Shown here: piece after piece, positions 32,247 to 40,071 of the stretch
Layout: every line of letters starts with the position of its first letter
How positions within the stretch are numbered: the first letter of the stretch is position 1
Source: JAGAJR01 sp048463395
GTDB lineage: Bacteria > Pseudomonadota > Alphaproteobacteria > RF32 > CAG-239
Direction: 5' to 3'
DNA length: 52,315 nt
Assembly (NCBI GenBank): GCA_048463395.1
Contig: DBFWPL010000016.1
Span: 1-52,315 of the forward strand
Made by a program: the position numbers and the translations under genes
The notes under the pieces: model-generated
The model's database searches: none
The model's input: the letters and a program-made list of their open reading frames with translations, nothing else
What the model was told of the DNA's origin: nothing

Positions 32247-32834
32247 TTATTTTCCCGATAAATATTCTTTTTTCTTGTTCAGAATGATGGCCAAGGCATC
32301 CGGCTGATATTCCACCCATTCGCCTTTTTCCTTCAACAAAATATCCGGAATCTTGTCATAATATCCGGCTTCCTTTTCTCCCAAATCCGGACGCAGATTC
32401 AAAACAATCGGCAAAAGGAGCATGTTTTCAACCTTTAAAGCTTTATTTCCGCCAACTTTCTTATACCCTTGTTTTTCCCAGAAACCGAGTAAATGCGGCT
32501 TACAAAACAAACATACCTGTTCGATTCCGCTTTCCCGACAGATTTCATAGCCTTTTTCGATGATTTTCTCCGAAACGTTTTTACCCCGATGAGAGGCCAA
32601 AATCGCCAAACGTTCAAATTTGGCGTCTTTATTCTCTTTTAAGATACGCATGGTTCCTATGGGTTCGCTTCCTTCCTGAGCAAGCAAATGCGTTCTGGTC
32701 AGTTCTCCTTCTCCGAATTCCAGATTATAGCGATGATGTTGTTCACCGACAAACACCGCTCCGCGGATAACCATTACTTTCATAAGATCATCCAACGTCT
32801 GAGCAATCGCTATGTTTATTGTCTTTTCCTCCAT
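32247..32834 (-). CDS. GNAT-family N-acyltransferase
   Basis: The protein has 195 residues. The GNAT fold is visible: GAVFVGEQHH in the N-terminal strand-loop, PIGTMRIL (beta 4), then the acetyl-CoA pocket RLAILASHRGKNVSEKIIEKGYEIC with a variant of the QxxGxG/A loop (SHRGKN). Later comes IEQVCLFCKPHLLGFWEKQGYKKVG. It resembles ElaA-like or autoinducer-synthase-like GNATs, but a substrate cannot be named. It is divergent from a LysR regulator, separated by 107 bases, which suggests control by that regulator. Confidence 0.8.
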   Translation of the reverse strand: MEEKTINIAIAQTLDDLMKVMVIRGAVFVGEQHHRYNLEFGEGELTRTHLLAQEGSEPIGTMRILKENKDAKFERLAILASHRGKNVSEKIIEKGYEICRESGIEQVCLFCKPHLLGFWEKQGYKKVGGNKALKVENMLLLPIVLNLRPDLGEKEAGYYDKIPDILLKEKGEWVEYQPDALAIILNKKKEYLSGK

Positions 32835-32941
32835 CCGAAACCTTTTAAGGTAATAGTAACCTTTGCATGTAATATTATTATCAGTATCTCTTTTAAATTC
32901 GCATATTAGAAGGAGCTAATTTTATATAGCTGGTATATATT

Positions 32942-33820
32942 ATGGATATAAACAAGCATATTTCAACCCTTAGAGGTTTATTGTATTTGCACAATACAAT
33001 TAAAACGGGAAGTTATACCAAAACTGCCGAAAAAACTTTTACAAAGCAATCAAATGTTTCCGTTGCCATTCACCGTCTGGAAAAAGAAATCGGAATGAAG
33101 CTTTTTTCTAAAGTTTCCCATGGTGTCGTCCCAACCGAAGAAGGACTTGAAATTAACGAATATGCTCAAAGATTGCTCGCTTTGTTGTATGATGTTCAAA
33201 ATTATTCGACAAAAGCACACAGCATTTCCGGCAAAATCAAACTGTGGACAACTGACGGTATAGGGACATGTCTTATTCAACATTTGGTTGACTTCCATCA
33301 CCAATATCCCGATGTTAATCTGGATGTTATCTGTTCCAATGAAATGCCTAATTTCAGCAACAGAGAAGCTGACATTGCCATCGTTTACAGCAAACCGAAA
33401 CCTTCCGAACCCGTTGTGTTCAGAGAATTTATGATAAAATTCGGGCTCTTTGCATCTCCTGAATATATTTCCCGTTACGGAACCCCTAAGAATTTGGACG
33501 ATCTTAAAAAGAATCACTATATTTGTGACAGAACGGAATATACGACCATCTGGCCGGAATGGAAAGAGGTTATTGACCACTCCGAACACGTTGTTGCCAT
33601 GATTAACTCTTCCAACCTGCTGATACAGTTTAATAAAGAAGGCTTGGGTATCGGTATTCATCCCATTAACTACGGCAAAATAGAGAAAGACCTTATCCCG
33701 ATTGATATTGACCTTCATCTGGAACACCGCTGCTGGCTTGTTTCTCATTATGATGCCAAGAAAACGGAAAAAATCCAAATTCTGTTAGATCATATTCAGC
33801 AGGTTATGGAACGTCTTTAA
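32942..33820 (+). CDS. LysR-family transcriptional regulator
   Basis: The protein has 292 residues. The N-terminal helix-turn-helix reads LRGLLYLHNTIKTGSYTKTAEKTFTKQSNVSVAIHRLEKEIGMKLFSKVSHGVVPTEEG. The C-terminal co-inducer domain (about 95-290) is complete: KIKLWTTDGIGTCLIQHLVDFHHQYPDVNLDVI, NREADIAIVYSKP and LFASPEYISRYG. No strong RBS is near the ATG; AGAAGGAGC lies about 28 bases upstream. The imperfect repeat AGCT-N10-AGCT just ahead of the gene (about 32915-32932) could be a binding site. Likely target: the divergent GNAT unit. The flagellar operon starts 71 bases after its stop but has its own promoter. Confidence 0.87.
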   Translation: MDINKHISTLRGLLYLHNTIKTGSYTKTAEKTFTKQSNVSVAIHRLEKEIGMKLFSKVSHGVVPTEEGLEINEYAQRLLALLYDVQNYSTKAHSISGKIKLWTTDGIGTCLIQHLVDFHHQYPDVNLDVICSNEMPNFSNREADIAIVYSKPKPSEPVVFREFMIKFGLFASPEYISRYGTPKNLDDLKKNHYICDRTEYTTIWPEWKEVIDHSEHVVAMINSSNLLIQFNKEGLGIGIHPINYGKIEKDLIPIDIDLHLEHRCWLVSHYDAKKTEKIQILLDHIQQVMERL

Positions 33821-33828
33821 TTTATTTT

Positions 33829-33844
33829 TGGCACGCCGTTTGCA
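33829..33844 (+). promoter_or_regulatory. Sigma-54 promoter of the flagellar operon
   Basis: TGGCAC (33829-33834), five bases, TTGCA (33840-33844) matches the sigma-54 -24/-12 consensus (TGGCAC-N5-TTGCW) exactly. It lies 46 bases upstream of the flgI start codon. In alphaproteobacteria such as Caulobacter, sigma-54 drives hook and rod genes, which suits the operon that follows. Confidence 0.85.
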
Positions 33845-33890
33845 TATAATCCCATAAGTTTAATTGCCAAATTTATGGGATTATGTTGTT

Positions 33891-35015
33891 ATGAAAGTGT
33901 TAAACCTTAAGAAAACCGCCATTTTTACAGTGATTACACTGTTAATGTCTTTTTATTCTCCGGAAGCTTTATCCAGCTCCAGAATAAAAGATATTGCCGA
34001 TTTTGAAGGCATCAGAGAGAACCAACTGGTCGGTTATGGTTTGGTGGTCGGTCTTAACGGCACCGGAGACAACATTAAATCCATTAACTTTGCCAAAGAA
34101 AGTCTTATTTCCCTTTTGGATCAGGTCGGTATTAACTCCAGAGATGGGCAGCTTAAGTCCAAAAACGTTGCCGCAGTTATGGTTACGGCCAGTCTTCCTC
34201 CTTTCGGAAGACAGGGAAGCCGAATCGATGTTATGGTCAGTGCTCTCGGTGATGCCAAGAACCTTCAGGGTGGAACTCTTATCGCCACGCCGTTGGTTGC
34301 CGCTAACGGGGAAGTTTATGCCGTAGCTCAGGGACAAGTCGCTTCCGGAGCTGTTTCCGCCCGGGGTGCAACTCAATCTGTTACCAAGGGCGTGCCGACT
34401 TCCGGACGTATCCCGAACGGAGCTATTATTGAAAATGAAGTTGACTTTTCTTTGGAAAGCATGAAAACCATCCGTCTGGCATTACGCAATCCAGACTTCA
34501 CAACCGCCCGCAGAGTTTCGGATGCCATCAATGCCCTGCTCGGCATTGATACGGCTCAGGCTATTGACCCGACCACCATTTCCGTTGACATTCCGAGCAG
34601 TTATGACGGAAAAATCGTTGATTTGATGACCAAAATCGAACAACTCCGCGTTCAGCCGGATCAGCTGGCAAAAGTTGTCATTGACGAAAGTTCTGGAATT
34701 GTTGTTATCGGTAAAGACGTGAAAATCAACAAACTGGCCATTGCCCAAGGCAATCTGACCATTAAAATTTCGGAAGTTCCGTTTGTTTCTCAACCGTTAC
34801 CGTTCTCAAACGGAGAAACCGTTGTCGAAACAACCACAGCCATTGACATTAACGAAGACGTTCAAAGCCGTCTGGCCGTACTGGAAACAGGCGTCAATCT
34901 TCAGGAACTGGTAGACGGACTGAATGCTTTGGGTGTTACGCCGAGAGATTTAATCAGCATTTTGCAAGCCATTAAGGCCAGTGGAGCTTTGCAGGCAGAT
35001 ATTGAGGTAATTTAA
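33891..35015 (+). CDS. flgI: Flagellar P-ring protein FlgI
   Basis: The protein has 374 residues from the ATG at 33891 (an upstream in-frame TTG is unlikely). It has a signal peptide (MKVLNLKKTAIFTVITLLMSFYSPEALS). The mature N-terminus RIKDIADFEGIRENQLVGYGLVVGLNGTGDN is the FlgI hallmark. Further matches are RQGSRIDVMVSALGDAKNLQGGTL, AQGQVASGAVSA, IPNGAIIENEV and ARVVIDESSGIVVIG-like (KVVIDESSGIVVIGKDVKI). The end ALGVTPRDLISILQAIKASGALQADIEVI is complete. FlgI forms the periplasmic P-ring around the flagellar rod and is found only in Gram-negatives. Usually flgI follows flgA/flgH; here it opens the operon. Confidence 0.96.
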   Translation: MKVLNLKKTAIFTVITLLMSFYSPEALSSSRIKDIADFEGIRENQLVGYGLVVGLNGTGDNIKSINFAKESLISLLDQVGINSRDGQLKSKNVAAVMVTASLPPFGRQGSRIDVMVSALGDAKNLQGGTLIATPLVAANGEVYAVAQGQVASGAVSARGATQSVTKGVPTSGRIPNGAIIENEVDFSLESMKTIRLALRNPDFTTARRVSDAINALLGIDTAQAIDPTTISVDIPSSYDGKIVDLMTKIEQLRVQPDQLAKVVIDESSGIVVIGKDVKINKLAIAQGNLTIKISEVPFVSQPLPFSNGETVVETTTAIDINEDVQSRLAVLETGVNLQELVDGLNALGVTPRDLISILQAIKASGALQADIEVI

Positions 35016-35016
35016 C

Positions 35017-35382
35017 ATGACTTTAGCCGGAACAAACATATTCTTCGACCAAGCTTCCGCCGCTTTTGAAAGACAAAAAGCGATGATGGGGATGTTAAAA
35101 ACTTCTCAAAAATCAGGAAAAGCCGAAGAAGCGGCTCAGGATTTTGAAGCATTCTTTCTCTCCAGAATGATGGAGAGCATGTTTGAAGGCATTTCAACAG
35201 ACGGAATGTTTGGCGGAGGCCATGCCGAAAAAATCTACCGTTCCATGCTGATTAACGAATACGGAAAATCCATGGCCAAGACCGGCACGGTCGGCGTTGC
35301 CGATTATGTCATGAAGTCAATTTTGGATATGCAGGAAGCTTTTTCTCAAGGAAATATCCAAGAAAGCAGTAAAGAGGTGTAA
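35017..35382 (+). CDS. flgJ: Rod-binding protein FlgJ (muramidase-free form)
   Basis: The protein has 121 residues. It contains only the Rod-binding domain (AAQDFEAFFLSRMMESMFEGISTDGMFGGGHAEKIYRSMLINEYGKSMAKTGTVGVADYVMKSIL). Enterobacterial FlgJ has an added glucosaminidase domain (about 313 residues); alphaproteobacteria usually have this short form and use a separate hydrolase. It acts in the periplasm as the rod cap or scaffold. The start codon is one base after the flgI stop, so translation is coupled. Confidence 0.92.
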   Translation: MTLAGTNIFFDQASAAFERQKAMMGMLKTSQKSGKAEEAAQDFEAFFLSRMMESMFEGISTDGMFGGGHAEKIYRSMLINEYGKSMAKTGTVGVADYVMKSILDMQEAFSQGNIQESSKEV

Positions 35383-35383
35383 C

Positions 35384-35845
35384 ATGGAAAATACAGCTCA
35401 AATTCAAAACGAAGATTTCAACAGAAAAATTGCTGACTATAAAGAGATTATCAACAGTTTTTCCGACCTTTTAAGCATCGAAAACGAAGCTCTCAGAAAC
35501 TATGACACGGATGCGGTTACCGCCCTTTATGAACAAAAAACCAAAATCGTTACGGCATACCGTAATCTTGTCGCATATTTTATTAAGAACCAGGAGGTTC
35601 TGAAAGCTCTGGAAGAGACAGAAAGAAATACAGTCAAAGAGCTTTCCCTTAAGTTGGATGGCCTGCTTAAGGAAAATGACACCTTGCTTAAAACACGCAT
35701 GGAAACCAGCAAGTCTGTCATGGATTCAATTGTCCGAATTGCAAAAATCACCAACAATGCCAATTCGACATCTTATGGTTCCCAAGGCAAGTATTCGCCT
35801 TTGGATAACAGTAAAAACGCAATCGCAATAAACAGAACTTTATAG
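35384..35845 (+). CDS. FlgN-like flagellar chaperone
   Basis: The protein has 153 residues, almost entirely helical and charged (DYKEIINSFSDLLSIENEALRNYDTDAVTALYEQKTKIV, LSLKLDGLLKENDTLLKTRMETSKSVMDSIVRIAK), with a loose C-terminus containing Tyr and Ser (SYGSQGKYSPLD). Size, coiled-coil character and position directly before flgK and flgL fit a FlgN-type export chaperone for these two hook-filament junction proteins. Sequence identity to FlgN cannot be judged by eye. Start one base after flgJ. Confidence 0.65.
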   Translation: MENTAQIQNEDFNRKIADYKEIINSFSDLLSIENEALRNYDTDAVTALYEQKTKIVTAYRNLVAYFIKNQEVLKALEETERNTVKELSLKLDGLLKENDTLLKTRMETSKSVMDSIVRIAKITNNANSTSYGSQGKYSPLDNSKNAIAINRTL

Positions 35846-35856
35846 GAGTTTTTACA

Positions 35857-38046
35857 ATGGCAATGTTATCTGGTCTTCAAACATCCCTGACAGGAATGAA
35901 AGTCGCACAATCTCAAATGGATATTGTGGGACGTAATATCGCTAATGTGGACACCGTCGGTTATACCCGCAAAGTCGCACAACAAAAAAACGTTGTTCTG
36001 GCCGGCCAAAATGCCGGTGTTACCCTCGGTGACATCACCCGCAACGTTAACGAAGGTCTTCTCAAAAGCTTTTTGGCTTCCAATTGCACAACGGGCAATC
36101 TGAACGCTCAAAGTCAATATTTGGGCAAGGCGGAAATTCTGCTCGGCACGCCGCAGGGAAACAATTCATTATCTGCCAATGTCGCCGACTTGCAAGCAGC
36201 TTTTGAGACTTTTGCTTCAGACGTTACTTCTTCCGCGGCCAGATACTCTTTGCTCAACAACGCCGATACCGTTGCCTCCAGATTAAATTCTCTGACACAG
36301 GAAATTCAAAAACTCCGCGGTGATGCCGACTTAAATATTTCGGAAGCCTGTGAACAGGTTAACGGTTATCTTGACGACCTCCAAAGATTAAACGACCAGA
36401 TTGTCAAATATAAAGTGCTTAACTATGAAGGTGTTGCCGATTTGGAAGATCAGCGGGATGAAGCTTTAAGAAATCTTAGCGGATTAATTGACATTTCTTA
36501 TTTTACCAGAGAAAACGGAGAAATCGTTATTCAAACGACTAACGGCGTTACCCTGCTTGACCGTTATCCGCATTATCTTTCCCACAGTGCCGTAGCTCAG
36601 GCCAGTCCGACGACATCTTATGCGGGAGGCGGCATCGGTGGAATTTATGTTGACGGAGAAGATATTACCACCCGTATTAAAAACGGAGAAATCAAAGGGT
36701 TAATCGATGTTCGAGACACTTCTCTAACCGCTTTGCAATCTCAGTTAAACGAACTGGCTTCCGTTTTGAAAGATTCTATAAACCAAATTCACAACCAAGG
36801 AACCTCTTATCCAAACGCCCCTTATATTCTGACCGGTACTCGCAACTTTATCAATCCGGATGTTCAAAAAATTCAGATTGAAGGCGGAGATGTTCGTTTT
36901 ACCATTTTTGATTTGGAAGGGAAACAAGCGGCAACGACTACCCTGCTCGGTAATTTGGGAATGCCGGCCGAAGGCGAAAGCGTTACGGACACCATTTCCA
37001 GAATCAATGACTGGCTGCAATCTCCGGATGGAGCCAACCTGCCGCAGGCATATGCTCAAATCAACGCTGACGGCAATTTGGTTATTGAGACCGGCGACAG
37101 TAATTATTCCTTCTCGGTTATGGATGAGGCTTATTCAACTCCGGGAAGCGAACAGAAAGACGTTACCGTTCGTTTTGATGTTAACGGAGACGGAGCTTTT
37201 GACCGGACAATGGAAGGTTTTTCCAACTTTTTCGGACTGAACGACTTTTTTGTCTCTACGGCAAACGAGGCTGTTTATGATTCAAAAGTTTTGAACAAAA
37301 ATGCCAATCTCGGCGTACGGGAAAAAATTACGCTGGAGTTCGGAACAACCAACAACCCGAATTTGGGTTCCATTAACGTTTATCCGAATGACAGCCTTCA
37401 GGATATTGTCAACAAAATTAACAACAACAATGACCTGAACGGACAATTGAAGGCTTCTTTGGTGCCAAACGGAAACGGTTATGTTTTGCAAATAAACAAC
37501 TCATCCGGCGAGCAATTGGAAATTAATGAAGCTCTTAATGCCGGAGCAACGCAAACCACCGGTTTTTTGGAAAGAATCGGTATGCATCCGTCTAATGCCG
37601 ACACTGCTGGTTCCATTCGCGTCCGTGATGATTTATTGACTTCCCCGAGCCTGATTTCCGCAGGTTCCCCTGAGTTTAACCCGAACTCCGGAGAGTATCA
37701 GCTTAACCCTGCCGCAAACAATATTGCAAATTCTCTGGCTAAAGCTTTTGCAACATCTCAGGCTTTTTCACAGGCAGGAACACTGTCCTCAACTCAGACA
37801 ACATTATCCAACTATGCATCCACTTTTGTCGGTAATCTGGCTTCTCAGTGCAACGAAGCAGAAGCAGCTTTCAGCTATCAGTCGGAACTCACCAACTCCA
37901 TTTCTCTGAAAGAAGCAAAGCTCAGTGGTGTTGACATGGATGAAGAACTGGCTCAACTCATTATTTTTCAGCAAAGTTATGCGGCTTGTGCCCAAACATT
38001 TACCGCCAACAAAGAAATGCTGGATATGCTGCTGAATATCCTTTAG
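35857..38046 (+). CDS. flgK: Flagellar hook-associated protein 1, FlgK
   Basis: The protein has 729 residues. The N-terminal rod-protein motif is SGLQTSLTGMKVAQSQMDIVGRNIANVDTVGYTRK, followed by the D0/D1 coiled coil (LNSLTQEIQKLRGDADLNISEACEQVNGYLDDLQRLNDQIVKYK). The C-terminus SLKEAKLSGVDMDEELAQLIIFQQSYAACAQTFTANKEMLDMLLNIL is the FlgK signature. It is longer than enterobacterial FlgK (about 550), with an extended central surface domain. It has a rare Cys in the D0 domain (SYAACAQ, where A is usual). RBS TAGGAGTTTTTAC. FlgK joins hook and filament. Confidence 0.95.
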   Translation: MAMLSGLQTSLTGMKVAQSQMDIVGRNIANVDTVGYTRKVAQQKNVVLAGQNAGVTLGDITRNVNEGLLKSFLASNCTTGNLNAQSQYLGKAEILLGTPQGNNSLSANVADLQAAFETFASDVTSSAARYSLLNNADTVASRLNSLTQEIQKLRGDADLNISEACEQVNGYLDDLQRLNDQIVKYKVLNYEGVADLEDQRDEALRNLSGLIDISYFTRENGEIVIQTTNGVTLLDRYPHYLSHSAVAQASPTTSYAGGGIGGIYVDGEDITTRIKNGEIKGLIDVRDTSLTALQSQLNELASVLKDSINQIHNQGTSYPNAPYILTGTRNFINPDVQKIQIEGGDVRFTIFDLEGKQAATTTLLGNLGMPAEGESVTDTISRINDWLQSPDGANLPQAYAQINADGNLVIETGDSNYSFSVMDEAYSTPGSEQKDVTVRFDVNGDGAFDRTMEGFSNFFGLNDFFVSTANEAVYDSKVLNKNANLGVREKITLEFGTTNNPNLGSINVYPNDSLQDIVNKINNNNDLNGQLKASLVPNGNGYVLQINNSSGEQLEINEALNAGATQTTGFLERIGMHPSNADTAGSIRVRDDLLTSPSLISAGSPEFNPNSGEYQLNPAANNIANSLAKAFATSQAFSQAGTLSSTQTTLSNYASTFVGNLASQCNEAEAAFSYQSELTNSISLKEAKLSGVDMDEELAQLIIFQQSYAACAQTFTANKEMLDMLLNIL

Positions 38047-38056
38047 GAGATTTGTT

Positions 38057-40000
38057 ATGACTAGAATTCCTACTTATGCCACATACATCAATATGATGAA
38101 TCAGACCATCAGAAACAAGGAAACTTTTGACTTATACAATTTCCAGTCCATTACCGGTCTGAAATCACAATCTTATTCCGGATACGGAATGAGTGCTTAC
38201 AGCATTGTCTCTTTGGAAGCTTCGCTGACCGTTACCAATAACTTTATGGAAAACAACAAAATTTTGGAAACAGAGCTGAAAACAATGTCTACTTCTTTGG
38301 ACGCGGTTTCCACAAGCATTAATGAATTTAAAAGCATGTTGACCAGTTTCAGCGGTATGGACTTGGAAGACATTACGCCTGATTATACCGGCGGGGAAAT
38401 CACGTTCAAAAGCAATACTCCTGCCGATTATCTCAATAAAAACATCACTATCGACGGCGTTAAATATACCTTTACCGACAATAACACGCCTGTCGACGGT
38501 TCTGAGATTGTCAATATCAACGGATTAACATCTTCCGAAGAGATTATGAATGCTCTCTACACCCAAGTTCAAGCTCAGGTTCCAAACAATCCGGACATTA
38601 AGGTTGAGGGCAGCAAAATGACTTTCCCTCTCTATACCGTCAACGGAACTTCCACTATTTTAGCAGATACAAACATTGTCGAAACGGGAACGCCTCATGA
38701 GATGAATCAGGATCAATACCTGAATATGCAGCAATTGCAGAATCAGGCATTTGCTTCATTAAAGATGTTGGTGGACAGCTTAAACACGTTTGCCAACGGA
38801 AAATATCTGTTTGGCGGCGGCGTTTCCAAAGAATCTCCCGTTGATTTTCCGTTCACGACACTGGAAGAATTTCAGTCTTACTATGATGGCATTAACATCA
38901 CTTATCCTAGCAATTCCAGTGCCAACCTGTCTAATTACAGCGTTAACGCCGAAGATACGGGAGCGATTACCCTGCATCAAAATCCGGGAACAAATACCGG
39001 AACGATTACGGCGGAGAAAGCCGGCGGTTTCCTGAAAGAAAACATCAGTGCCAACGATAAAACAACCGGAACGTTGACATTTAATGCCGACAAAAATACC
39101 ATTAATGCGACGGAATACGGAGCTTTTAACACTTTGAGCGAAGGCGACACCATTGTTGTCGGCGGAGACGGTGCCGGAAACAACGCCAAGGCCTATGTGA
39201 TTAAATCAGTTTCTACCGACGGAAAAACCATTACTCTCAGCGAAGACACTCCTATTGCCGAAGACTTGGTCGTCGCTCCTGACAATACTGCCGCCAATAA
39301 GGTAACTTTCAGTTCTTCTTTCCCGGTCGGTTCCATTATCAACATGGACGGTTTTAATGATCGTAACATCGCTTCTCACGTTCAGGTAACAGGCATCAGC
39401 GACGACGGTTCCACATTATACGTTACCGCTGATCCGGACCGTTTCCCTGATATGACAATTCCGGCTTCCAGCAAATGGAGCCTCAAAAGTGAATCTTATT
39501 ATAAGGGCGGAGACTTATCTTCTGAAAAACGAATTTCGGAAAACCAGTCCATCACACTTGATATCAATGCCAAGGATCCGGCATTTGAACGTTTGTTCCG
39601 AGCTCTCGGACAAATTGCCCAAGGTAATCTGGTAGACACCAGAAACCCGGCTGAAGGTATGGACACTCTGATTGACATTAACGATACAATCAACCGTGTA
39701 GCGGAAGCTTTGGACTTGATTCAGGATGCCATTTTTAACTCCGGAGAAAACGCTTCCGTTAAAAACGCCGATTTATATACCGTAACGGCAAAGGTCAACT
39801 CCAACAGTGTTGTTTTGAATTCGGTTTCCACCAACCAGACTTTGGTCAAAAACAACTTGGAAAACAATATTACTTCTCTGAAAAATGTTGACCAGACAGA
39901 AGCAAGCGTTAAAGCCCTTTTGGCTTACAATAATCTGGCCGCTTCATATTCCGTTCTTCAACAGGCAACAAGCTTGTCTTTGTTGAATTATCTCAAGTAA
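38057..40000 (+). CDS. flgL: Flagellar hook-associated protein 3, FlgL (enlarged)
   Basis: The protein has 647 residues. The N-terminus MTRIPTYATYINMMNQTIRNKETFDLYNFQSITGLKSQSYSGYG and the C-terminus (NNLENNITSLKNVDQTEASVKALLAYNNLAASYSVLQQATSLSLLNYL) are flagellin-like D0 helices. SLNTFANGKYLFGGGVSKESPV is a conserved FlgL segment. Typical FlgL proteins have 300-420 residues; here about 250 extra residues (about 290-490) form a Thr/Gly/Asn/Asp-rich beta insertion (GAITLHQNPGTNTGTITAEK, NNAKAYVIKSVSTDGKTITLSED). That part should face outward. RBS TAGGAGATTTGTT. A strong terminator follows. Confidence 0.9.
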   Translation: MTRIPTYATYINMMNQTIRNKETFDLYNFQSITGLKSQSYSGYGMSAYSIVSLEASLTVTNNFMENNKILETELKTMSTSLDAVSTSINEFKSMLTSFSGMDLEDITPDYTGGEITFKSNTPADYLNKNITIDGVKYTFTDNNTPVDGSEIVNINGLTSSEEIMNALYTQVQAQVPNNPDIKVEGSKMTFPLYTVNGTSTILADTNIVETGTPHEMNQDQYLNMQQLQNQAFASLKMLVDSLNTFANGKYLFGGGVSKESPVDFPFTTLEEFQSYYDGINITYPSNSSANLSNYSVNAEDTGAITLHQNPGTNTGTITAEKAGGFLKENISANDKTTGTLTFNADKNTINATEYGAFNTLSEGDTIVVGGDGAGNNAKAYVIKSVSTDGKTITLSEDTPIAEDLVVAPDNTAANKVTFSSSFPVGSIINMDGFNDRNIASHVQVTGISDDGSTLYVTADPDRFPDMTIPASSKWSLKSESYYKGGDLSSEKRISENQSITLDINAKDPAFERLFRALGQIAQGNLVDTRNPAEGMDTLIDINDTINRVAEALDLIQDAIFNSGENASVKNADLYTVTAKVNSNSVVLNSVSTNQTLVKNNLENNITSLKNVDQTEASVKALLAYNNLAASYSVLQQATSLSLLNYLK

Positions 40001-40033
40001 ATTCAGAAGGCCTTTATCCAGAAAGGATTGTCA

Positions 40034-40063
40034 TAAAAAAACCGGAAGAAATCCGGTTTTTTT
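40034..40063. terminator. Bidirectional intrinsic terminator
   Basis: AAAAACCGGA (40037-40046), loop, TCCGGTTTTT (40052-40061) with T-run. It ends the flagellar operon and, from the other side, the glycogen operon. Confidence 0.9.
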
Positions 40064-40071
40064 ATTGCGTT

